Positions 35,669 to 44,490 of a stretch of DNA of 64,000 nucleotides are shown in pieces; the stretch's first letter is position 1, and each line of letters begins with the position of its first letter. Under the pieces are notes generated by a model. It made no database searches, was not told where the DNA came from, and worked only from the letters and a program-made list of their open reading frames with translations. The position numbers and the translations under genes are program-made. Origin of the DNA: Halostella litorea (GTDB lineage Archaea > Halobacteriota > Halobacteria > Halobacteriales > Natronoarchaeaceae); assembly GCF_004785955.1 (NCBI RefSeq), contig NZ_ML214300.1:1-64000 (forward strand), in the 5' to 3' direction.

Positions 35669-35857
35669 GGCCGGTCCCCCCGGGACGCCCCGGTGACAGC
35701 CGCGGTCGCGCTCGCGCCCCCGACGGGCGGCGGTCGGTTCATGGCTCACCTATCGGCTGACCGGTACATAAAACGTCGCCGCGTTTACGGACTGCCGTAC
35801 GGTACCGTCGGTAGCCGCTCCCCGGACGACGGCCGAACACGGGAACGGCGGTCCGTC

Positions 35858-36424
35858 TCACCCCTCGGGGAGGATGTCGCCGAGCGCGGCACCGATCGCC
35901 ATCACGACGCCGGTGACGGTCGTCTGGCACGTCGCGACCCACGGCTCGGCCCAGTCGACGCGGCCCCACGCGGTCATCAGGACGAGGGCCGTCGCGCCGG
36001 AGACGACCAGGATACCGAGGAGGCGCCGGGGCACCACCCCGAACAGGAGGTCGCTCTCGACGTCCGCAAAGCCCACGGCGTGGAGGATGCCGACGGTGAC
36101 GACCAGCCCGATCAGGACGGTCACGAGGAAGTACGGCGGATGATCGGCGATGTAGCGCCCGACGTCGAGCGTGCCGTCCTCGACCAGCATCGGGACGCCG
36201 AAGATGAGGCTGCCGACCAGCGCCTCGCCGGCGTCCCGAACGTCGAAACTCGACCGGATCCGGCCGAACAGGGGCGGGTTCTCGGCCTTCCGGAGCGTCC
36301 GCATCGTCTCCCTGACCTGCTTGCGCTCGTCCTCGGAGTCGACGATCCCCTCCAGTTCCTCCAGTTCGTCCATCGCGTCGTCGATCCCGGGTCGGTCCGG
36401 CGGTCGGTCGTCGGCTTGAGACAT
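35858..36424 (-). CDS. DUF2391 family membrane protein
   Basis: 188 aa. An N-terminal acidic helical part (DDAMDELEELEGIVDSEDER, then ETMRTLRKAENPPLFGRI) precedes four membrane helices (FGVPMLVED..., YFLVTVLIGLVVTVGI, LLGILVVSGATALVLM, the last ending in GDILPEG). This matches the TIGR02587/DUF2391 group of predicted integral membrane proteins. Function unknown. It is upstream of corA on the same strand, 189 nt apart. The ATG at 36424 sits before the acidic helix; the very long frame upstream is not coding. Confidence 0.8.
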   Translation of the reverse strand: MSQADDRPPDRPGIDDAMDELEELEGIVDSEDERKQVRETMRTLRKAENPPLFGRIRSSFDVRDAGEALVGSLIFGVPMLVEDGTLDVGRYIADHPPYFLVTVLIGLVVTVGILHAVGFADVESDLLFGVVPRRLLGILVVSGATALVLMTAWGRVDWAEPWVATCQTTVTGVVMAIGAALGDILPEG

Positions 36425-36503
36425 ACCTGATCCGAGGGGACGCGACCGGGATAAAACGCCCGTCGCCCCAAGAGGGAAGCGCCCGCGCACCGACGGACGA
36501 TCC

Positions 36504-37079
36504 GTGACGGGGGACGTCCGACCGTTCCACCGCTTCGCCCGGTGGTACGACCTCGCGATGCCCGGTGTCGACGCCGACGCGCTCCGGAGCGCGCTCGAAC
36601 TCGCCGAGCGGCCGGTCCGGCGGGGACTGGACGTCGCCGGCGGGACGGGACGCGCCGCCCGGGGGCTGCCGGACGTCGAGTGGACCGTCGTCGACGCCGC
36701 GCAGGGCATGCTCACCCGCGCGGCGGACCGGGACCTCGCGGCGGTGCGCGGCGACGCGGCGCGGCTCCCGGTCCGCGAGGGGTCGGTCGATGCGGTGGTC
36801 GTCGTCGACGCGCTCCACCACGTCGCCGACCAGTCAGAAGCGGTCCGGGAGGCGTACCGCGTCCTCCGCCCGGGCGGCGTGCTCGCGGTGGCGGACTTCG
36901 ACCCCCGGACGGTCCGCGGCCGCGCGCTCGTGGCGGCCGAGCGCGCCGTCGGGTTCGACTCGACGTTCCGGGAGCCTACCGCGCTGTCGGCCGACCTGCG
37001 GCGCGCGGGCTTCTCGACGCTGGTGCCCGAACCCGGCTTCGCGTACGTCGTGGCGGGCGTGAAACCGTCGGATGGATAA
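36504..37079 (+). CDS. class I SAM-dependent methyltransferase
   Basis: 191 aa from GTG at 36504. FHRFARWYDLAMPG leads into motif I GLDVAGGTGRAARGL (LDVxGGTG SAM loop), the acidic VVDAAQGML, and post-I VDALHHV; LRPGGVLAVADFDP is motif III. It resembles small UbiE/COQ5-like methyltransferases of haloarchaea. The methyl acceptor cannot be determined. Next gene begins 23 nt downstream on the same strand. Confidence 0.85.
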   Translation: MTGDVRPFHRFARWYDLAMPGVDADALRSALELAERPVRRGLDVAGGTGRAARGLPDVEWTVVDAAQGMLTRAADRDLAAVRGDAARLPVREGSVDAVVVVDALHHVADQSEAVREAYRVLRPGGVLAVADFDPRTVRGRALVAAERAVGFDSTFREPTALSADLRRAGFSTLVPEPGFAYVVAGVKPSDG

Positions 37080-37102
37080 CCCGGGAGGCCGCAGTTTCCG
37101 GC

Positions 37103-37522
37103 ATGGCCTCGCACGACGCCGGAAACCGGTCGCCCGCCCGCCGGTCCGTGAGCGTGCTCGTCCCCGGCGACGCGCTCGTGGTCGCAGCGTTCCTGATCGT
37201 CGGTGAGCTGAGCCACGGCATCGACCCGGTCGCCCAGCCGCTCCACGTGCTCGAAACGATCGCGCCGTTCCTGGTCGGCTGGGCGGTCGCCGCGCCGCTG
37301 GTCGGCCTCTACGACGACGGCGCGCTGGCGACGCCGACGCGGACCGTCCGGCTGACGACGGCGGCGTGGCTCGGCGCGGCGAACGTCGGCCTCCTGCTCC
37401 GCGGGTCGCCGTACTTCGTCGGCGGGACGACCTGGCCGTTCCCGCTCGTCATCACCGGGATCGGGCTGCTGTTTCTCGTGACGTGGCGGGTCGCGGCCGG
37501 GCGCGTGCTCTCCGGGCGCTAA
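37103..37522 (+). CDS. DUF3054 family membrane protein
   Basis: 139 aa, four membrane segments. GDALVVAAFLIVGELSHGID, LVGWAVAAPLVGLY and the C-terminal RGSPYFVGGTTWPFPLVITG fit the DUF3054 family, unknown function, present in bacteria and haloarchaea. It follows the methyltransferase closely and overlaps the convergent MFS gene by 4 nt at their stops. Start ATG at 37103. Confidence 0.85.
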   Translation: MASHDAGNRSPARRSVSVLVPGDALVVAAFLIVGELSHGIDPVAQPLHVLETIAPFLVGWAVAAPLVGLYDDGALATPTRTVRLTTAAWLGAANVGLLLRGSPYFVGGTTWPFPLVITGIGLLFLVTWRVAAGRVLSGR

Positions 37523-38733
37523 CCCGTCGCGTAGTACAGCGCGACGCCGACCAGCGAGCCGACCGTCGCCACGCCCGCGAGCGCGAGGAACAGCGCCGTC
37601 GGCGTCGCGTACGTCAGCACCGCGCCGGCGAGCGTCCCGCCGAACGCGCCGACGCCGAACGTGCCGAGGTAGGTGAACCCGTAGGAGAGCCCGCGCGTCC
37701 CGGCCGGCGTGTACTCCGCGACAGTCGCCTGATACAGCGGCTGGACGCCGAACAGCGTGAAGCCAAGCGCCGCGCCGAGCGCGACCAGCGGGATTAGGCC
37801 GGCGTCGGCCGCCGGGACGAACAGGACCGCGAGCACGGCCAGCGTGGCGAACGCCGCCGCGATCCCCGCCTCCGTCCGGATCCGGTCGGTGAGCCGTCCG
37901 CCGACGTACTGGCCGGCCATCCCGACCGTGAGCAGGCCGACGTACGCGTAGCGCGCCGGTTCGAGGGTCGTCCCGGCGACGGGGACCGGCGACAGCGCCT
38001 CCACGTCGGCCAGCAGTTCGGGGAGGAAGGTGAGGACGCCGCGGTAGTACAGCCCGGACGCGACGACGACGGCGAAGACGCCGACGAACGCCCCGGCGAA
38101 CAGCGACCGGCTCCCGGCGAGGAACTCCGCAAGCGAGGAGACGGGGTCGGCGCGCCCGTCGCCGTCGGCCGCTACCGCCGCGCCCTCCTCGACGTCGACT
38201 CGCAGCGCGTACAGGCCGCCGACCGCCGCGGGGAGCGCGAGCAGGCCGACGACGGTCCGCCAGCCGAAGGGGATCAGCAGGAGCGTGGTCGCGAGCGGCC
38301 CGACCGCGATGCCCGCGTTGCCGGCGATCCCGTGGTAGGCGAAGGCGCTCCCGCGCTCGCTGACGCCGGTGCTGATGAGCGAGAGCCCCGACGGGTGGTA
38401 GACGGACGCCGCTGTCCCCCACAGCAGGAGCGCGACGGTGATCACCGGGATGGATGGCGCGACGCTCAAAACGAGGAAGGAGCCGCTCATCCCGAGCAGG
38501 CAGGCGGCGATCACCCGCCGCGATCCGACCGCGTCGGCGACGACGCCGCCCGGCAGCGCGCCGATCCCGAACAGCGCGTACCCTGCGGTGACGACCAGTC
38601 CGATCGTCGCCTCGGTGACGGAGAACTCGACCAGCCAGACGGACACCAGGATCGGGATCGAGAGTTCGTACGTGTGCACCATCGCGTGGCCGACCATCAC
38701 GAGGCCGACGATGGACCTGTCGTTGCCGTTCAC
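37519..38733 (-). CDS. major facilitator superfamily transporter
   Basis: 404 aa with 12 membrane helices. GGVVADAVGSRRVIAACLLG is the MFS loop 2-3 motif (normally GxLaDrxGrkr), and AFAYHGIAGNAGIAVGPL lies in the later half. Many relatives are drug or sugar efflux carriers; substrate unknown. The GTG at 38733 (VNGNDRSIVGLVMVGHAM) is preferred because the 58 upstream residues are basic, contain no membrane helix, and lie in the promoter-rich gap. Ends overlap with the DUF3054 gene. Confidence 0.87.
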   Translation of the reverse strand: MNGNDRSIVGLVMVGHAMVHTYELSIPILVSVWLVEFSVTEATIGLVVTAGYALFGIGALPGGVVADAVGSRRVIAACLLGMSGSFLVLSVAPSIPVITVALLLWGTAASVYHPSGLSLISTGVSERGSAFAYHGIAGNAGIAVGPLATTLLLIPFGWRTVVGLLALPAAVGGLYALRVDVEEGAAVAADGDGRADPVSSLAEFLAGSRSLFAGAFVGVFAVVVASGLYYRGVLTFLPELLADVEALSPVPVAGTTLEPARYAYVGLLTVGMAGQYVGGRLTDRIRTEAGIAAAFATLAVLAVLFVPAADAGLIPLVALGAALGFTLFGVQPLYQATVAEYTPAGTRGLSYGFTYLGTFGVGAFGGTLAGAVLTYATPTALFLALAGVATVGSLVGVALYYATG

Positions 38734-39120
38734 GTGCCCGAGGCGTACGGCTCCCCCCGATTTGAAGCCGTCGAAAGGTGGGATGACAGCCCGGTTCCGG
38801 GGCTGGATCGGGCGCTCGGATGGAACCCCGCTGGCCCCCCTCCGCGCGCACTCGATAGTATGGCACACAGTCACTAATAGGCGGATGAACGCCCCAAATA
38901 ATGCCAAGCGTTCGAACGGTTTCGCCGTTTACTGTTCACGACCGTCGGCGACCTCGATAGATCGGCCGTTAGAGGCCGTCTACGGGCCGGAACGGCGTCT
39001 ATAACTGATTGATAACTTATGGCGATTATCTACACCGAATACCAGTCGCCAACGCATGAAATACCAGGTGCCTATGGGGAACACTTATATGCGTATCCTG
39101 CATACTATGTAATAGAAATC
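38734..39120. other. AT-rich intergenic region between divergent genes
   Basis: 387 nt between the MFS start and a small membrane gene. It is distinctly more AT-rich than the rest (for example CTAATAGGCGG, AATAATGCC, TTGATAACTTATGG, ACTTATATGCG). Several TATA-like patches are present on both strands, but no ORF with haloarchaeal composition and no clear large inverted repeat. The right end holds the promoter of the 39121 gene. Confidence 0.5.
39085..39090 (+). promoter_or_regulatory. TATA-like box of the 73-aa membrane gene
   Basis: TTATAT 30 nt before the ATG at 39121. Confidence 0.5.
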
Positions 39121-39342
39121 ATGACCGGATACTACGACCTCGTTCTCGGCCTCATTCCGCTCGCACTCCTCGGCCTCACCGGCGCGCTCACCGTCGCCGG
39201 ACTCGGGCTGACGACCGCCGTCCCGGTGGCCGCCACCGTCTCCGTGGGCCTCATCGGGCACGCGATGTTCGTCAACGCCCCGACCGACGAGGGCGCGTCG
39301 ACGAACGCCTCCGCGAACGTCGCGCCGGTCAACGCCGACTGA
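39121..39342 (+). CDS. small two-helix membrane protein
   Basis: 73 aa starting MTGYYDLVLGLIPLALLGLTG. Two hydrophobic segments (residues 7-27 and 28-50) separated by a glycine turn, then a polar tail rich in Asn and Ala (TNASANVAPVNAD). Small haloarchaeal proteins of this kind are common; function unknown. The in-frame upstream ATG at 39019 is not used because it lies in the AT-rich promoter region. A pyrimidine-rich terminator follows. Confidence 0.75.
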   Translation: MTGYYDLVLGLIPLALLGLTGALTVAGLGLTTAVPVAATVSVGLIGHAMFVNAPTDEGASTNASANVAPVNAD

Positions 39343-39368
39343 GCCGTTCGCCGCCGTCTACGCTCTCC

Positions 39369-39408
39369 CTGTTTTCTCCGCTTTTCCTCGTTTCCTCTCC
39401 CCTTTTCC
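39369..39408 (+). terminator. pyrimidine-rich oligo-T terminator
   Basis: After the small membrane gene the non-template strand has about 40 nt almost without purines, with four T-runs (TTTT, TTTT, TTT, TTTT). Repeated oligo-T tracts are the known signal for archaeal factor-independent termination. Confidence 0.55.
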
Positions 39409-39456
39409 GAACGCCGTCTACCAACGTTTTTGCCGCCGGTCCCCGTTGGTCCGCGC

Positions 39457-40455
39457 ATGACGAGCACACGGTTCCTGACGAGCGACGACGTCGCCGGCCT
39501 CGCCTCGCCCGCGGAGTACGTCGACGCGGTCCGCGAGGGCTACCGCCAGCGCGGCGAGGGCGCGCCCGCCGAACCGCGGACCAAGCTCCGAAACGAGTCC
39601 CCGCCCGGCATGCTGACCGGGTACTCCGCGGTGCTGCCCGACACCGGTGCGATGGGCGGATACATGTACGCCGCGGGGTTCGGCGCGGCCGACGCCTGGT
39701 TCGTCACGCCGCTGTTCGACGCCGAAAGCGGCGAGCCGCTCGCGCTGCTGGACGGCGCGAGCATGAACCCCTTCAAGACCGGGGCGGCCGGCGCGGTCGG
39801 CGTCGACGCCCTCGCGCGGCCGGACGCGAGCCACGTCGCGCTGATCGGCAGCGGCGCGCAGGCCCGCGGCCAGTTGCGCGCGACCGTGACGGTCCGGGAC
39901 GTCGAGACCGTCGACGTCTACTCGCCCACCAAGGAGAACCGCGAGTCGTTCGCGGCGGAGATGAATGAGCGCCTCGACGCCTCCGTCGCCGCCGTCGCCA
40001 GCAGCTCCGCGGCCGTCGAGGAGGCCGACGTCGTCATCACGGCGACGACGGCCAGCGAGCCGGTGTTCGACGGCGGGATGCTCGCCGACGGCGCACACGT
40101 CACGGCGATGGGGCAGTACGACCCCGAGAAGCGCGAACTCGACGCTACCACGATCGAACGCGCGACGTACGTCCCCGACCTGCGCGAGCGCGTCACGCAG
40201 GACGCCGGCTCGTTCATTCACGCGCTGGAGGAAGGCGTCGTGAGCGAGGACCACGTCCACGCCGAACTCGGCGAGGTGGTCGCCGGCGAGGCCCCCGGCC
40301 GCGAGAGCCCGGACGAGGCGACCGTGTTCGACAGCGGCGGCACGGGGATCGAGACGGTCGCCGCCGCCCACATGCTGTACGAACGAGCCGCCGAGCGGGA
40401 CCTCGGGTCGGAGATCGAGTTCGCGCCCGCCAGCGAGGCGCTGACGGGGGAGTAG
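39457..40455 (+). CDS. ornithine cyclodeaminase/mu-crystallin family protein
   Basis: 332 aa. RFLTSDDVAGLASPAEYVDAV, GMLTGYSAVLPDTGAMGGYMYAAG, FKTGAAGAVGVDALAR and the Rossmann loop ALIGSGAQARGQLRA, then ITATTASEPVFDG are all family landmarks. Members include ornithine cyclodeaminase, alanine dehydrogenase and ketimine reductases, so the substrate is uncertain. Start at the ATG 39457. It is convergent with the presenilin-like gene. Confidence 0.88.
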   Translation: MTSTRFLTSDDVAGLASPAEYVDAVREGYRQRGEGAPAEPRTKLRNESPPGMLTGYSAVLPDTGAMGGYMYAAGFGAADAWFVTPLFDAESGEPLALLDGASMNPFKTGAAGAVGVDALARPDASHVALIGSGAQARGQLRATVTVRDVETVDVYSPTKENRESFAAEMNERLDASVAAVASSSAAVEEADVVITATTASEPVFDGGMLADGAHVTAMGQYDPEKRELDATTIERATYVPDLRERVTQDAGSFIHALEEGVVSEDHVHAELGEVVAGEAPGRESPDEATVFDSGGTGIETVAAAHMLYERAAERDLGSEIEFAPASEALTGE

Positions 40456-40462
40456 CGACCGG

Positions 40463-41512
40463 TTACAGCCCGAGCGCCTGGACGAGCGTCAGGCCGCTCG
40501 CCATCGCGCCGACGAGGTAGCCGCCGATCGCACCGCCGTTGAGCAGCGGGAGGCCGGCGTGTGCCCGCCCCTTCAGCACCATCGTCATCAGCGCGAGCAG
40601 GCCGAGCGTCGTCCCGACCATCGCGGACAGCGCCGCGAGGTTGAGCGCGATGCCCGGCACTTCTATCGTCCCGGCGTCGACGAAGAAGGCCGCGCTGGCG
40701 ACGATGATCGTCGGCATCACCGCGTCGCCGAGGCCGATGAACAGCGCGTCGCGCTCCATCGGTCCTTCGTCGGTGACCGAGTCGGCGTCCCCGTCGGCCG
40801 CCGGCTCGCCGCCGTTCGGCGCAGCCGCGGCGGCGTCGGCGGTTCCCTCGGGGTCGTCGGCCCCCTCGCCGTCGGTCGAGTCCGCGCCGTCCCCGGCGTC
40901 GAGGAAGGAGTACGGCAGCGACGTCGGGACCACGAACATGATGGGGACGTTCAGGTCCATCACGCCCTCGGCGAGCGTGAGCATGTGTTCGGTGCCGTAG
41001 ACGCTGATCGCGTCGTAGACGGCGAGCGCCGTCAGGAGGACGATGGCGGGCAAGATGCCGAAGCTGATCCCGAAGATGCCCGCCGCGCCCGCCCCCATGA
41101 TGATCCCGGCCGCGTCGATGACGTACCACTCGGGGTGGACGAGTAGACCGACGACGATGGCGGCCGCGCCCGCGACGGCGAGGACGTTCACCGCCGCGCC
41201 GCCGGCCGGGACGGTGACGACCGGCGGCACGACGACGTTCAGGACGTACCACGACAGCAGGCCGCTGGTGAAGACGATCAGCCCGCGGATGAACCAGCGG
41301 GCGTCGAACTTGATCGCGGCCAGCATCACGACCGTCGCGACGAGGATCGCCCCGAGGTAGGCGAAGCTGTTGGTCGTGTCCCCGGGGTCCTCGGTCGCCT
41401 GATACCCCGCCGACTGGAACGGTTCGACCAGCGCGAGCGCGCCGACCTGTACCAGAAGGAAGATGCCGACGGTCGCGGCGACCGCGGCGTACGCGCGATG
41501 TCGCTGTTCCAT
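40463..41512 (-). CDS. presenilin/signal-peptide-peptidase family intramembrane aspartyl protease
   Basis: 349 aa with nine predicted membrane segments. The two catalytic aspartates are visible in VYDAIS (Asp167) and GLGDAVMP (Asp263, the GxGD motif); a PAL-like PLL near the end completes the active site. A 50-residue acidic loop (residues about 205-255) separates the catalytic helices. Archaeal homologues cleave peptides inside the membrane. The start is the ATG at 41512. It precedes gar1 and srp19 in the same direction of the chromosome. Confidence 0.9.
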   Translation of the reverse strand: MEQRHRAYAAVAATVGIFLLVQVGALALVEPFQSAGYQATEDPGDTTNSFAYLGAILVATVVMLAAIKFDARWFIRGLIVFTSGLLSWYVLNVVVPPVVTVPAGGAAVNVLAVAGAAAIVVGLLVHPEWYVIDAAGIIMGAGAAGIFGISFGILPAIVLLTALAVYDAISVYGTEHMLTLAEGVMDLNVPIMFVVPTSLPYSFLDAGDGADSTDGEGADDPEGTADAAAAAPNGGEPAADGDADSVTDEGPMERDALFIGLGDAVMPTIIVASAAFFVDAGTIEVPGIALNLAALSAMVGTTLGLLALMTMVLKGRAHAGLPLLNGGAIGGYLVGAMASGLTLVQALGL

Positions 41513-41603
41513 GTGCGCGCCGGTTGGGCCGCCCGCGGTATTGCAGTTGCGTTCCGTCCGTCCCGCCCTCTCGGCCGGCCGAACGGGTCGGCCGCGCCCG
41601 CCG

Positions 41604-41831
41604 CTACCGGGCGTACAGCTTCTCACCCAGCATGGGCGCGAGCCGGCGGTCGTCGTCCGGGGAGACGGCGACGTACGGGCGGGAGACGGGGCCGAACACG
41701 TCGACCACGCGGCCCACCTCGTTCAGCGACTCGTCGACCGCCTCGGTGCCGATGTCGGGTGTCGCGTCGTCGGGCACACGCAGGATCAAAAGGCCCTGTG
41801 CCGTCCGCACGACCTCGCCGAGCCGGTCCAT
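41604..41831 (-). CDS. gar1: H/ACA RNP protein Gar1-like
   Basis: 75 aa, small beta barrel: [53 protein letters not shown]. This is the Gar1/Naf1 core, a component of the H/ACA ribonucleoprotein that guides RNA pseudouridylation with Cbf5. The glycine-arginine arms of eukaryotic Gar1 are absent, as usual in archaea. Its ATG shares one base with the srp19 stop, so the genes are coupled. Confidence 0.9.
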   Translation of the reverse strand: MDRLGEVVRTAQGLLILRVPDDATPDIGTEAVDESLNEVGRVVDVFGPVSRPYVAVSPDDDRRLAPMLGEKLYAR

Positions 41832-42112
41832 CAGTCCCGGAGGGCGGCGACGTACGCGGCGACCGCCTGGACGATGTCGTTTTTCGCGTCGTCGTCCGCG
41901 TTCTTGATGAGCACCCGGCCGCGCTCCTCGTACCCCTCGCGGGAGTAGGCCTTGTCGCGTTCGATCACGGCGTCGTAGCCCACCTGTCCGGCCGCCTCGG
42001 CTATCTCGTCGACCGTCGGTTTCGGTACGGCGACGTCCGCCGGAACCCGGCGGCCCTCGGTGCGGCTCAGGTCCGCGTCGAGATACGCGGGCCAGATGAC
42101 GTTTTCGACCAT
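41831..42112 (-). CDS. srp19: signal recognition particle 19 kDa protein
   Basis: 93 aa. [22 protein letters not shown] is the conserved SRP19 start that binds SRP RNA, and [25 protein letters not shown] the second RNA-binding segment. It assembles with 7S RNA and SRP54 for cotranslational targeting. It is followed directly by gar1 (1-nt overlap), an arrangement common in haloarchaea. Start ATG at 42112. Confidence 0.95.
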   Translation of the reverse strand: MVENVIWPAYLDADLSRTEGRRVPADVAVPKPTVDEIAEAAGQVGYDAVIERDKAYSREGYEERGRVLIKNADDDAKNDIVQAVAAYVAALRD

Positions 42113-42150
42113 ACGGCCCGCTCGTCTCGCCGCGTTAACAACCTTTCCGG

Positions 42151-43323
42151 TCAGCGGCGACGCGCGAGCGCCAGCGCCGCCACCAGCGCGGCGACCGCGG
42201 CCCCGACGCCCATGCCGGGCTGGCCGCCGCCGTCGCTGGTCTCGGTGTCGTCGCTGCCGCCGTCGTCGCCCATACCGCCGTTATCCGTCGTCGTGGTCGT
42301 CCCGTCCGTTCCGGCGTCCCCGCGGATGCTGGCGTTGGCCTCGGCGTACGCCTCGGGGTGGATCGACTGTGCGACCTGGCTGATCGGGATCACGACCCGC
42401 GGCGCGGGCTGGTTGAGGTAGTTGGCGTTCACCTCGATGATCTGGTCCTCCTGGACCGCGGTGGTCGCGGAGAGCGCCTCGGTCTGCTGGAGGCCGTACT
42501 GCTCCTGGACCAGTATCCACTCGGGGTTCTGCGCGACGACAACCTCGTTCGACAGGGTGTCGTAGCCGGTGACGTTGGCCGACGCGGCGATGTTCTCGCC
42601 GCCGCCGAGTTCGATGATCCGGTTGATGAACGTCCCCTCGCCGGCGGTGAAGCCGCCGGTCATCTGGTAGTACACCGTGCCGGGCTCCTCGCCGCTGACG
42701 GCCTCCTGCACGACCCGGATGTCGGTCCGCATCTCGCCGACGGCCTCGGCCGCGCCCTCACAGTTACCAGTGAGGCGACCCGTGGTGTTTGTCTTCTCGT
42801 AGATGTCCCCTATCGACTCCGCCATGCGGAACTCGTACACCGGCATCCCGACCTCGCGGAGCTGGCTGATCGTCGAGTCGGGCGTGCTGTTCGGCGCGAG
42901 CACGAGGTCGGCGTCCGTGGCGACGGCCGTCTCGATGCTCACGGAGACGCCGTCGTCCTGACTGATGTCGGTCTTGCCCTCGCGCCCGTCGAGGTAGTCG
43001 GTGTACTGGCTGATCGGCAGCCCGGTCACCTGCCCCTGGGCTCCGATCTCCCACATCGTCTGGGCGGCGCTTGGCTGGAGCGCGACGACCGACTCCGGGC
43101 GCTCCTCCAGCGTCAGTTCGTTCCCCTTCGCGTCGGTCACCGTGACCGGGAACGAGCAGTTCTCCTGTGCGGTCGCGGACGCGGCGAACGCCCCGTCGGC
43201 GCTCGCCGGCGTCGCCGCGGCCGTGCCGGCCGCCGACGCGCCGGCGGCGGGCGCGGCGAGGGCGACGACGCTCGCCGCGACGACAAGCAGTGCAACCATC
43301 CGTCGAACTCCGTCTCGTGGCAT
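42151..43323 (-). CDS. btuF: BtuF-type ABC substrate-binding protein with PGF-CTERM-like tail
   Basis: 390 aa. Sec signal peptide (residues about 8-30, [21 protein letters not shown]), then a class III periplasmic binding fold: [45 protein letters not shown]. After residue 330 a Thr/Gly/Asp-rich spacer leads to [22 protein letters not shown], a PGF-CTERM-like sorting signal (PGM variant) for archaeosortase processing and lipid anchoring. The ligand is a corrinoid by analogy to BtuFCD operons; a siderophore or heme is possible. Divergent from btuC. Confidence 0.85.
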   Translation of the reverse strand: MPRDGVRRMVALLVVAASVVALAAPAAGASAAGTAAATPASADGAFAASATAQENCSFPVTVTDAKGNELTLEERPESVVALQPSAAQTMWEIGAQGQVTGLPISQYTDYLDGREGKTDISQDDGVSVSIETAVATDADLVLAPNSTPDSTISQLREVGMPVYEFRMAESIGDIYEKTNTTGRLTGNCEGAAEAVGEMRTDIRVVQEAVSGEEPGTVYYQMTGGFTAGEGTFINRIIELGGGENIAASANVTGYDTLSNEVVVAQNPEWILVQEQYGLQQTEALSATTAVQEDQIIEVNANYLNQPAPRVVIPISQVAQSIHPEAYAEANASIRGDAGTDGTTTTTDNGGMGDDGGSDDTETSDGGGQPGMGVGAAVAALVAALALARRR

Positions 43324-43347
43324 CGTCCGCCCTTCGCCGGGGAGTCA

Positions 43348-43359
43348 ATAAATATTTAT
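43348..43359. promoter_or_regulatory. symmetric TATA element shared by btuF and btuC
   Basis: ATAAATATTTAT is a perfect 12-bp palindrome placed exactly 24 nt from the btuF ATG on one side and 24 nt from the btuC ATG on the other. It is the only TATA-like sequence in the 60-nt gap. The spacing predicts leaderless transcription in both directions from one TBP site. Confidence 0.7.
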
Positions 43360-43383
43360 CTAACCCAACTCAGATTGCGTAGT

Positions 43384-44490
43384 ATGCGAACCGGCGCTCG
43401 CGCGGCCGCCTGGTCGGCCGCCCTCACCGCCCTCCTCGCGGCCGTCGTCGTCGTGAGTGCCGCCATCGGTCCGGTGACGCTCGACTACGTCGTGGTGGCG
43501 AAGGCGGCGGTCAACGCGGTCGCCGTCCCGTCGTCGCTGGACCTGACCGTCTCGTCCACGCCGCTTCCGTACCTCCCGGCGTCGGTCCCGGTGCCGGGCC
43601 TCGACGTGAGCTACGTCCGCCCGTTCTCGCTGTCGACCCCCGAGACCGCCCAGCGCATCGTCGGCCAGCTCCGCCTCCCGCGGATCGTCCTCGGTGCCGT
43701 CGTCGGCTTCGCGCTCGGCGCGGCCGGGACGGTGATGCAGGGCTTCTTCCGCAACCCGATGGCCGACCCGTCGATCATCGGCGTCTCGTCGGGGGCGGCC
43801 GTCGGCGCGGTCGCCGCCATCGCCGTCCCGGGGATGCTCCCAGTCGGCCCGCGGACGGCGGCGTTCGCCGGCGCGCTGGCGACCGCCTTCCTCGTCTACG
43901 CCATCGCCACCGAGGGCGGGCGGACGCCCGTGGCGACGTTGTTGCTCGCCGGCGTGGCGGTCCAGACGTTCCTCGGCGCGGTCATCTCGTACCTGCTCGT
44001 CATGAGCGGCCGCCAGCTCCGCGAGGCGGTGTACTGGCTGATGGGGAACCTCCGCGCGTCGACGTGGGGCGAGGTGGAGTTCGCCCTGCCGGTCGTCCTC
44101 GCCGGCTTTCTCGTCCTGCTCGCGTTCGCCCGGGACCTCAACGTCCTCCTGCTCGGGGAGACCGACGCGACCCACCTCGGCGTCGAGGTAGAGCGTACGA
44201 AGCGCCTGCTGCTCGGGCTGGCGAGCGTCGTCACCGCGGCCTCCGTCGCCGTCGTCGGGGTCGTCGGCTTCGTCGGCCTCATCGTCCCCCACATGCTGCG
44301 GCTTATCGTCGGCCCGGACCACCGCATCCTGCTCCCGACGAGCGCGCTCGCCGGGGCCTCCTTTCTCGTCGCCACGGACACGCTCGCGCGCTCCGGCCCC
44401 GCGGAGGTGCCGGTCGGCATCGTCACCGCGGCGCTGGGCGCGCCCTTCTTCCTCTTCCTGCTCCGCCGCCGGGAGGTGACCGCGCTGTGA
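43384..44490 (+). CDS. btuC: BtuC-type ABC transporter permease
   Basis: 368 aa with about ten membrane helices. [44 protein letters not shown] and [21 protein letters not shown] are the FecCD/BtuC signatures. It forms the channel of a corrinoid or siderophore importer with btuD and btuF. The unusually long first periplasmic loop (residues about 40-90) is typical of haloarchaeal members. ATG at 43384; the last bases overlap the btuD GTG (GTGA). Confidence 0.9.
   Translation: MRTGARAAAWSAALTALLAAVVVVSAAIGPVTLDYVVVAKAAVNAVAVPSSLDLTVSSTPLPYLPASVPVPGLDVSYVRPFSLSTPETAQRIVGQLRLPRIVLGAVVGFALGAAGTVMQGFFRNPMADPSIIGVSSGAAVGAVAAIAVPGMLPVGPRTAAFAGALATAFLVYAIATEGGRTPVATLLLAGVAVQTFLGAVISYLLVMSGRQLREAVYWLMGNLRASTWGEVEFALPVVLAGFLVLLAFARDLNVLLLGETDATHLGVEVERTKRLLLGLASVVTAASVAVVGVVGFVGLIVPHMLRLIVGPDHRILLPTSALAGASFLVATDTLARSGPAEVPVGIVTAALGAPFFLFLLRRREVTAL

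Noticed and set aside
35669-35749. N-terminal extension of CorA
   Set aside because: Arg-rich, absent in the family, and upstream of the expected transcription start.
38734-38907. N-terminal extension of the MFS transporter
   Set aside because: Basic residues without a membrane helix, located in an AT-rich promoter region.
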